Of a stretch of DNA of 64,000 bases, positions 11,491-19,673 are shown one piece after another. Source of the DNA: Melastoma dodecandrum (taxonomy: Eukaryota; Streptophyta; Magnoliopsida; Myrtales; Melastomataceae). The notes under the pieces were generated by a model that worked only from the letters and a program-made list of their open reading frames with translations, did no database searches and was not told where the DNA came from. The DNA lies in assembly GCA_029817715.1 (NCBI GenBank), contig JARUPY010000387.1, positions 1,426,001 to 1,490,000 of the forward strand, read 5' to 3'. The position numbers and the translations under genes were made by a program. Positions within the stretch are counted from its first letter, which is position 1. Every line of letters begins with the position of its first letter.

Positions 11491-12966
11491 TGATAACTCT
11501 GTGAAAGTAGGGTTATTTCGTATCCTTAACGAGGCTTTATGTGGTTAGTCGGATGAGTATTGATAGGGATTTGGTAGGATTTGAGTCATTTTTAGTTTAG
11601 TTTTATTTTAAGTTGATCTTTGTTATTTTCTTAGTTTTTGTTTCTATTTCGTCTCGAGTCGGTTATCTTGTTGATGCCTCTTGGTTTGTCATGTGTTAAT
11701 GCAGGAAAATGAAGGAGATTTTGAAGCTCGGATGAAGAAAAGCGAAGAGGAGCGAACAATGGACAGAGAGCTGAGGGACGCGTCCTTCAGATCTCAGGGA
11801 CGCGTCCCTGGAGGTTCTGTAGCTGACGAAGCTTTCTTGCGAGTTTTGAAGGCTAACCGCTTGAGGAGTCTTCAAGTCTTCCTAAGACTGCATTATGGAG
11901 ATATAGAGGATCAACTAGTTATTTAGTTGGTAGTTTTAGATTTATTTTATTTTATTCTCCCTAGAAATATTGCCTAGATTTGGAGAATCTTAGGAAATAT
12001 TTTCTAGGGGATCTATATATCCTAGTTTTAGAGGTAACTCTAAGAGACACCTTCCCTTTGGCTTTTAGAGTCTTTTCTTTTGGTGAAGAACGGAGGAGAC
12101 ATTCGACTCGGAGACGGCTAGGGTTGAAGCGGAGATCAAGACTAGGCGACTACTTCTCGGATCGGAGGATTCGAGAGGGCGTTTTTCTTTTCTTGCACTC
12201 TTTGATTATTATGTCGCTCTCCTTTTCTTTTGAATTTGAGTTGAATTTCTTTTACGTTATGAACTAATTTCATTTTCTAGGACTTCAATGGAACCTAACG
12301 ATTTTATCTAACGAGTGAATTCCTTTTCTCCGTGTTATGCGAATTCGTGTGGTTACTTATTCATATCTTGTTCTTAATGCGGTTGATTGACTGATCACCA
12401 ATTAATTTGAACTGGAGACCTATTCGAGCTTGGAAAAGTTGTTTAGGTTAAGCCGTGGATTGAATAGCCTAAGTTAGCGTCTCGTTGGAAAACGGAGCTA
12501 ATTAGCGAGAAGGATAGGAATATACCCGATTGCCTTAGGTAGCCATTTAGGGTTGTTGCATAATGGGTTCCCACTAGTTAATTGCCTAGGAATAGAGTGA
12601 TTAGCTCGATACAGGGAATACGTCTTTAGAGCACTCGGGAGAGGCGTAAAGAGATATACGAACCCTAGGTTAGTAACTTAAGAATTTGATAACTGGAGAA
12701 AGGAAGGAACGAGTTAGATAATTCGTTAGGGGAAATTGATAGTCCTAGGCTTTTATTAATTGATTTAATCATCGTTAGTTGCACTCTCTTTTTCAGTTTT
12801 ACTCTCAATTCAATCTTGTTTGACTTGACCTCGAAATTGTTAAACGTGCGATCGTTAGGAATTCTTCTCTGTTGATTCTCTGTGGGAACGACCTCTACTT
12901 GCCCTATCTACAAGTTAGTTAGGTTTGTGAGAGTAATTAATTTGCCGCCTTCGACAAGCGTGATCA
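11491..12966 (+). mobile_element. Solo LTR, Athila/Tat-like, with perfect 5-bp TSD (CGTTT)
   Basis: The block starts TGATAACTC and ends GTGATCA. It is flanked on both sides by CGTTT (11486-11490 and 12967-12971), a perfect 5-bp target site duplication. Length is 1,476 bp. The right end contains GGGAACGACCTCTACTTGCC followed by TTCGACAAGCGTGATCA, which resembles the end region of Athila/Tat-type LTRs. There is no internal element sequence, so unequal recombination between two LTRs is the likely origin. It sits in the gag region of the surrounding copia remnant. A short ORF at 11681-11926 is inside the LTR and does not look like a gene. Confidence 0.88.
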
Positions 12967-13249
12967 CGTTTTAGCTGAGAAGCAGCCAGACTCATGGAAT
13001 CGCCTGCCTAGGTGTGCATCGGATTCATGGAACAGAGCGCGACGCATCTAAATAAAAGCATCGGTGAGCGACACCAGCGGACGCTGGGAAACAGCCTTGT
13101 GCACGCATCATCAAAGATGTTATCCAATCCAGCCAATCCTGCCATAATGCATCCACCACTTCACGGCGTTTTGACGTGCATCCCAAAGGCGTTACAGATA
13201 ATGTCCTGCGATGGTGTCTCTAATGCAAGATATCATGGAATGACTAGCC

Positions 13250-13395
13250 ATGATCGAATCATAGCGTCTTCGGAGACACGTGCCCTGGGACGATGAACTA
13301 ATAATATGATCGAATCATAGCATCCTCGGAGACGCGTGCCCAATGAGCCAAGAATATGATCAAATCATAGCGTCTTCGGATACGCGTGTCCAGTA
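13250..13395. repeat. Three tandem copies of a 50-56-bp unit
   Basis: Units begin ATGATCGAATCATAGCGTC near 13250, again near 13306 and near 13356, each ending in CACGTGCCC, GCGTGCCC or GCGTGTCC. They lie in the non-coding or gag-leader part of the copia remnant. Confidence 0.75.
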
Positions 13396-15144
13396 CCCCT
13401 TATGAATGAATGCGCTCAGAAGAATCATAATATCCGTTCTGATACTATTATTGAAACAAAGAATTAATTAAATATTCATTTGATAATTCAAGAGTGAATC
13501 ATGAGACATGTATATATACAAGCCTAATTCTCTAGATTTATTAAAATATAGTCTCCCAGTAGGAAAAAATTGAGGACATACCTTTGTATAACTAGTCAAA
13601 CTCAAACGTTTCTGTAAGCCCTGCAATGAATCATAAAGAGTGACAATGTCAATAATATCCATGCTCAAGAAAAGCTACAATCTTCAAAGCACAATAGCTG
13701 CCGTGTACTTCATAAGACAACAAAGGTAAGAAAATCAGTGTCCAAACGAAAGCGTAAGAAAATCAGTGCAAAGCAGAAAGGAAATTATAGGAAAAAGAAA
13801 ATGACAACCAATTCTGGTAATATGTAATCTTACGAAAGCTCTCTGCTTCACATTGAGTACAGAAGTTGCCGAAAGATTTGTAAGGACCAAAGGTAGAAAA
13901 GAAGGAATGTGAGCAAAATAAAGTGGAACTGCCACATCAAGAAAGTGATACCGTTGATCTAACCTCTGGATAAGTGTTCTTCTGAGGGTATATTTCACTT
14001 ACGATTTTCCAATAAGAGGGACTCTATTGGTGGTGACGACAAAATAAGGTGCTTGGCGCCTAAAATGGCGCTCCCTTACCTGGGAAATAAATAAATTGTC
14101 CTTAGAGAAGAACATGTCTAGCATCCCAGAAAGAGCATCTTCCGTCATTATCCAGGACCAAATTTAGAGAATATACCTTCAGCTCATTCCCATCTACTTT
14201 TAACTGAGATCAGCTTCATATCTTGTCCATCCAAAGGTAATGGGGGATGATCCTGCTTATGTAAACATTACAGTTCAGTGATTCTCTGAGTAATGCTTAT
14301 TTGACAAGTTGAAAAAGGGCAATCTAATATTCGATAAGGAGAAAAAAGGTACCCTAAACATGAATTAATCTCTAATAACAACAGTAATAATTGGCCTTCC
14401 ACTGTTAGCCAGAAAAGAAAAACTCACACTAATCAGTGTCACTTGAAGTGTCTCAGGACAACAGTATCGACAACACTACCTTTTACTCTAGGGGTGACTG
14501 CTATTCTGGAGCTTACAGTGGTTCTTTCTTCTCCAAGTGAGAAATCCAGATCAATCTAAACAAAGATCAATTTTGACACCGGCAGTTAAAGAGAGCAGAA
14601 CATCAAATTTGGTACCTCTAGCTCTTTCCCATAATTGATGAAGAGTCTCCCCACTGTGTCAAAGTAATAATCTGGCAACTTGTAGTCCTTTAGAAAAACA
14701 TCTTTCCTTCATCCATTCCTGATAGCTCAACTGGTTTTGGAATAGGCTCTGTTGCAACAGAACAAGTAAATCTTTGACTCAATTCCTTATTCCTCAGGTG
14801 CATAAACAACAAAACAAAAATAATCAGGCAGGGTGTCTCCTCTTCATTAGAATCCAACGCCTCTGAATATCTAATCCCCGTTATTATGGCCTCGTCCTAT
14901 CTGCCGCATGCTTATCAACATATAAAAAGAAAAACATAGACAGGTAACTTACAATCAATTAAGGGTAGGAAACTCGACGATGCCAATGTCACATCACCTT
15001 TAAGAAGATAAACAGCAATTTGAGTTCAGAAGTCTCTACCCCAATGTCACAACAAGGTAAAAAAATCTATACCTCTTTAGAAGATAGAGGCCTGTATCTT
15101 GCAATGAATCCACTCGACCAGTGACAACAAGTCGAATGAGAGGC

Positions 15145-16266
15145 CTACAGAAATAAGAAAACGCTGTCTCAATGAGATATATTCAATTCCCTGAATAAAC
15201 TGGACTCCTCAACTAGATGCAACCACAAACTCATTCACAACTTCTTGAGGGAAAGATCAGAGGCAGCAAAATTTTGCTCAGGAAAACAGCCGAACATACT
15301 CGTGGAACACAATCCATAGAAATTAGCACAAGCGTACGCAAACTACACCCGCCGAAATGTAACGATTAAAGTAATTTGGTTTTGTTTAAAAGATCAGTAC
15401 AGGGGCCAAGGGAACCAAAGTTGAAGCTTTGTTAGGGAGGACCCAACAGGCCATTCAGTCAAGCTGAGAAAAGGTTATGCCTTAACGCTCACTACCCACT
15501 TTTTGTAAGCACAACTACAAACAACAAAGGGGAATAACAAGAGTCGCCGTCAAAAGAATCCAAGATTTCATCAGATTAAGCCAATCAAGAACAAAGCCAA
15601 GAAGACTCCAATGAAACAACTAACCACCCGAAATACAGCGGATGATGAATTAAATATACAGGCAGATGTACGAGTAGATTATTCTGGACAAGAAAATCCC
15701 AGATGACAAGGAACAAAAAGACTATCGAACTCTTGAAAAAGTCGTAAATTTAAAACATGAAGATTGAATTCTTCTTGGGGCAGAGAGACTCTACATTTGA
15801 GACCGGATGAACAAATCCAAGATTGCATCAGATCAAGCGTATCAAGAACGAAACCAAGAAGACTCCAATGAAAAAACTAACCACCCGAAATACAGCGGTT
15901 GATGATTTAAATATACATGCGGATGTATGAGCAGATAATTCTGGACAAGAAAATCCCGGATGACCAGGAACAAAAAGACTATGAAATTCTTGACAAATCG
16001 AAACTTTACTTTAAAACATGAAGATCGAATACTTGTTGGGGGCGGAAGAACTCTACCTTTGAGACTGGATCGTATTAGTGATGGATGATGATGATAATAT
16101 TGTGACAGTGAATGATGAGGATTAGGTGAAGGAATAATTCAGGTAGGAAAATCCAGGACGAAACAAAATGCAAGGGAAAATGATTCGCCCACCCAAGGAG
16201 AGAAAAAGAGATGAAACGCTCTGATATTCTTTGTACGAGGTTGTCATTTGTCGAATTGCAGTTCAT
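15145..16266. repeat. Region upstream of the PepN pseudogene, with a direct duplication of about 255 bp (15559-15808 and 15816-16070)
   Basis: TCCAAGATT...CAGATTAAGCC...AACCACCCGAAATACAGCGG...CATGAAGATTGAAT...GAGAC(T/C)GGA occurs twice head-to-tail with a period of about 257 bp and roughly 85-90 percent identity by eye. It lies on the 5' side of the minus-strand PepN remnant, so it may be duplicated promoter or 5'-leader DNA. No gene seen otherwise. Confidence 0.8.
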
Positions 16267-17571
16267 TTCCTAAACAGTTTCCTTTCCTAATGGATTGAAC
16301 TAACAAGGCCCGAATCCATTTCTCCTACGGCCCGCAAGAAGATAATACTTTTGCCCTGTTACCAACGTTGTTCTCCAGTCGGACCACTTTCAGCGATGTT
16401 GGCTTAAGAGCACGCTACTTGCTCGCCGACTTGCTGAAAACGGTGTCGCCAGAAACGCTCGGTCGTTTCACATAGGGGCAGCAGGCCGTGCTACCCTGCT
16501 CGAACTCATGATTACGAGAGTGTTCCAAGGCAAGATTCACAGGCGCTACAGTCTTAGACAATGCTTCGGCTTCATCAGCCTTCGTAGGGCCGTCCCGACC
16601 GACGCACTACCATCCTGGCAATTCTAGGAAAGTGCACAAGCAGTGGCCATTCGTCCATGATTTCGACACGCCCACGTCTTCTAACGTTCCCCCACCTCCC
16701 CCTGAAGCTCTCACGCGCAATCAGGGCCGATACATCACAGCCGCGAAGCTTCGTCGCGACATGTTATTTTCCTTTGTGGTGTGGCAGGGATGTCGCCGTG
16801 TCTAGTTCGTATGGGACGCTGTATTATAGAAGAAAAAACAAGGAGGTGGCTAGTACAGGGTCGGTCCCTCCTAAGACCAAAATGGTCCGACATTTGGAGG
16901 CCATGTCCGAAGATATTGGGACACACTTTAGATATTTCTTCGCGGATGCCCACAACTTCTCCATCAAACCAAGTTGTTATTTTGTGTGCACGTAAACTCA
17001 AAAATCCCACGACCTCAACCTCCACTGAATAGACCGATCCCCTCCCTTGTCTTTACCCTCCCAATTATTGATAGGTCAAACTGTGAGTCCCCCCCCAAAA
17101 AAAAAAGAGTCGCAAACTTTCGTATTCGAACAAAAGGCCTCTTAAACATGATTAAGGGAAGTTGGGTGGAAAATATTGAATTTGGGAAACAAATAAAAAA
17201 TAAAATCTTGGGAAAAGGAAAAGGGTGAGCCAAAAAAAAAAAAAACAAACAAACACATGGAGACATGTGCTCTTCCTCATCGGCGCGCACTCTCTCCAAC
17301 AATCATGTGCATTCCTCCTCCTCCTCCTCCTTTCTTATAATATAGAGAGAGAGATAGAATATAATATAATATAATCCTTTTGCTATATTACAAGATTTCA
17401 TTAATAATACAGTAGAAAACTATTACTCGCCCACAAAACGAGAAGAAGAAGATGTGGACATAAACATTGCAGATGGGGTTCTTGGGAACAAGTTCAATTC
17501 CCCCCTCCCCAACACAAAATTCTTCGGGATCCAATCTTTTTCGTGGGAAGTCAGACACACACACACTTTCT
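16267..17571. other. No intact gene; possible broken coding fragment at about 16650-16330 (minus)
   Basis: On the minus strand about 16600-16330 translates in one frame with a single internal stop as a plausible protein-like stretch (segments such as NLALEHSRNHEFEQGS and SLKVVRLENNVG). I do not recognise the family. The remainder (16660-17571) has only short overlapping frames on both strands and looks non-coding; 17338-17380 is AT-rich with GAGA and ATAAT repeats. Confidence 0.35.
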
Positions 17572-18139
17572 GAAGCGGTGAACGGTACGTGCACGTAATC
17601 GTTACGTTGTTTACTAAAATCGACGAAAATTTTAGTAATTTTTATTAAAAATCGACTTTTTTAGTAAAATGATTAGTAAATTACTAAAAAATCTTAGTAA
17701 TCGGTTACTAATTTTTCACTATTTGACCATTCGAAAAGTTACTAAACTACGTTTAGTAAATCGGCGGAAAAAATTACTAAACTTTTTAGTAACCGATTAC
17801 TAAAGTTGAACAGTGAAATTTTAGTAACGATTACTAAAAAAAATGTCAATTACTAAACTTTTTAGTAACCGATTACTAAAAAAAAATGTCAAATCACCGT
17901 TATTTTTAGTAATCGATTACTAAAAAGTTTAGTAAATTTTTGACCGATTTACTAAACGTAGTTTAGTAACTTTCCGAATGGTCAAACAGTGAAAAATTAG
18001 TAACCGATTACTAAGTTTTTTTAGTAATTTACTAATCATTTTACTAAAAAAAAGTCGATTTTTAGTAAAAATTACTAAAATTTTCGTCGATTTTAGTAAA
18101 CAACGTAACGGTTACGTACACATACCGTTAACCGCTTCC
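17572..18139. mobile_element. Foldback / long-TIR element built from TTAGTAA-TTACTAA words
   Basis: The two halves are reverse complements along nearly their whole length: the left end GAAGCGGTGAACGGTACGTG matches the right end CGTTAACCGCTTCC reversed. Inside, the words TTAGTAA and TTACTAA occur about 30 times by eye, often in the pair TTTAGTAACCGATTACTAAA. Flanks CACACTTTCT (17562-17571) and CACGCTTTCT (18140-18149) look like a 10-bp target duplication with one mismatch, which would fit a Mutator-like (MULE) non-autonomous element. There is no coding capacity. Confidence 0.75.
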
Positions 18140-18149
18140 CACGCTTTCT

Positions 18150-19673
18150 TTTTCGTAGCGACTGTTGGGACGACAAGATGTTGAAAATGGAGGGGACATT
18201 TGTTCGTCTGCATTTGTAGTGAAGAGGGGAGGGGAGAGGAAAGGAGATTGTCCAATCTTGTCATGTGTAATCTCCTTCTTCTTTGTGTTCTTTTTTTATT
18301 AATGTCGAGTCGGGGGGGTGGGGCGGCTTACCCACTTGAGCGGTGGCTTAGGGTAAAGTTCAGTGTATTCGGTCGGGACTCATAATCGCAGTTTGAATAA
18401 ATATTTCAAACCCCTTAGGCAAAGAAGATTGATGGATGGAGTGATTTCCAATCCAAACCCATCTAATTCTATATATCTAATACAAAAGTATTGAGATTAG
18501 ACGTGTCTCCTAGGAGCGCCGCCATATGTCTTGAGTGAGTTTTGGGGATTAAAAATCTCAACCACCATTTTTATTACTACCTTCCCACTTTCAAGAGTTA
18601 ACATATGTTATCCGTCTACGTTCCTGTCAATCCCATAAATGTCCCCCATGCAATTATCTCAATCCCATAGCTTTGAAAATCTACACGATAATGAACTCCT
18701 ATTTCTTCTTCTTTTTTTATTTAATTTAATGCGGAACAGCACAAAGCAGTCAGAAACGAAGTCAGAAGGAAAAAACAAAAGTAAGAGAAAAATAAAAAAG
18801 GGATGGATATTCTTCCTTTACATTTAAGTATATATAGAGACTAGTAGTACTACACGCCCATAACTGCCCACCTTTTTCCTCCCTCTTTCCCCCCCCCCCC
18901 TCAATCTAAATCTTCGCAGTCCCTTTCAATCGACCTCAGTGGGAACTCCCCTGCCTTCCTTCCTTCCTTCCTGTTTCCAATTCTACAGCCCACAGGTGCA
19001 GTTCATTGTCCGATCCTTCCTCCTCCTCCTCCGTTCGCTTGCTTTCCTCATACTGCCTGCCGACCAGCTGGATCCGTATTTTGCTTGCTTTAGATCTGAA
19101 GTTTTACTGCTCTGAAAGCATCTCCGATTGTGATCTGGATCTGTGACTCGAGTCGATGATGCGTTGGCCGGTGGGGGGGACTCTCTCTCTCTCTCTCTCT
19201 CTCTCTCTGCTGAGGCTGACTGTTCGATTGCTTTGATCCCTCCAGAACTTTAAACTTACGTCGGAGGTGAGGGGATTTATGTTTCGGCCTTTTGCCCTTT
19301 AGTTGTGGCTGGTTGGGAGCGTTCGCGTTGCCGTGTTTGTTTACTGGAGAAGTTTTCGTTATATGAGGGGAAGGCTTTTCTTTTCGGTTATGCGCAGGGG
19401 CAATTTAGCAGGCGCCTCTGTCTTTGCTTCCGGTGAATTCCATGGCCGGGATTTTCGTGACCGGTTGCTATCGATGTCCGTCGTATATAGATGCAAGCTT
19501 GTTGGGTAACTGCAGCAGAAGTTAAAAGTTTGAATCTTATTTGTTAATGCCAAGCCACCAGTTTGGAGAACGCCTGGTGATGTTTGCCGTGTTTAAATTC
19601 AGGATTCCTTTCTGCGGGAACCTTCGCAACGAGGTTTCAATTCGATATGCACTGAAAGTGGAAATCTGCACAT
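18150..19673 (+). promoter_or_regulatory. Upstream region and long 5' leader of the XTNX gene
   Basis: No protein-like ORF. From about 18860 the sequence becomes C/T-rich (C run near 18891, CCTTCC repeats near 18955, TCCTCC near 19020), with a (CT)14 microsatellite at 19181-19208 typical of plant 5' leaders. AGGTGAGG near 19265 is a possible donor of a leader intron. A TATA-like TATATATAGAG lies at about 18829. Confidence 0.45.

Larger units (their letters stand above)
10385..13575 (-). mobile_element. Ty1/copia retrotransposon remnant inside the PepN pseudogene
   Basis: Reading on the minus strand: a 5' LTR piece (about 13575-13450) followed by a primer-binding site like that of initiator tRNA-Met (AGTATCAGAACGG near 13440); a gag zinc-knuckle region at 11471-11202 (CDHCRRNG...DSCW...HGKP, with the knuckle His replaced by Pro); the start of the RT region at 11155-10952 (PIGEHAVGCKWAFTIKRKPD); and a 3' LTR beginning TGTTAGAAGTATTG at about 10561 and ending near 10385. 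Both LTR pieces share GAGACATGTATATATACAAG. Most of pol (integrase, RT core, RNase H) is missing. The element is split by the solo LTR at 11491-12966. Confidence 0.75.
8655..15144 (-). pseudogene. M1-family aminopeptidase (plant PepN-like) pseudogene, catalytic core deleted
   Basis: Minus-strand exon remnants occur in the correct order for a plant PepN/aminopeptidase N. About 14850-14650: CSVATEPIPKPVELSGMDE followed by the start of the beta domain. About 14560-14440: LDFSLGEERTTVSSRIAV. About 14240-14160: DGQDMKLISVK. About 13990-13810: EIYPQKNTYPE and [15 protein letters not shown]. After the copia insertion: EYVFSGIKERPIPSLL (about 10370-10320), MDLTDYDFFVLLAHHSDEFN (about 10294-10235), VRTFIRKQIASELK (about 9870), [20 protein letters not shown] (about 9700-9620), HPAFGLRNPNKV (about 9205-9170) and MVSAFSRWKHYDETRQNL (8879-8826). 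An exon-like segment at 15144-15073 may be upstream. The zinc-binding HExxH region, expected between 13800 and 10400, is absent, and several exons carry stops. The C-terminus diverges after QNLVK. Confidence 0.85.

Noticed and set aside
11681..11926. 81-residue plus-strand ORF
   Set aside because: Lies within the solo LTR and has no domain; chance ORF.
13250..13395. CRISPR-like array
   Set aside because: Tandem repeat without unique spacers of constant length; plant nuclear DNA.
16735..17025. Minus-strand 96-residue ORF
   Set aside because: Other frames here are equally open and no motif is seen; likely chance.
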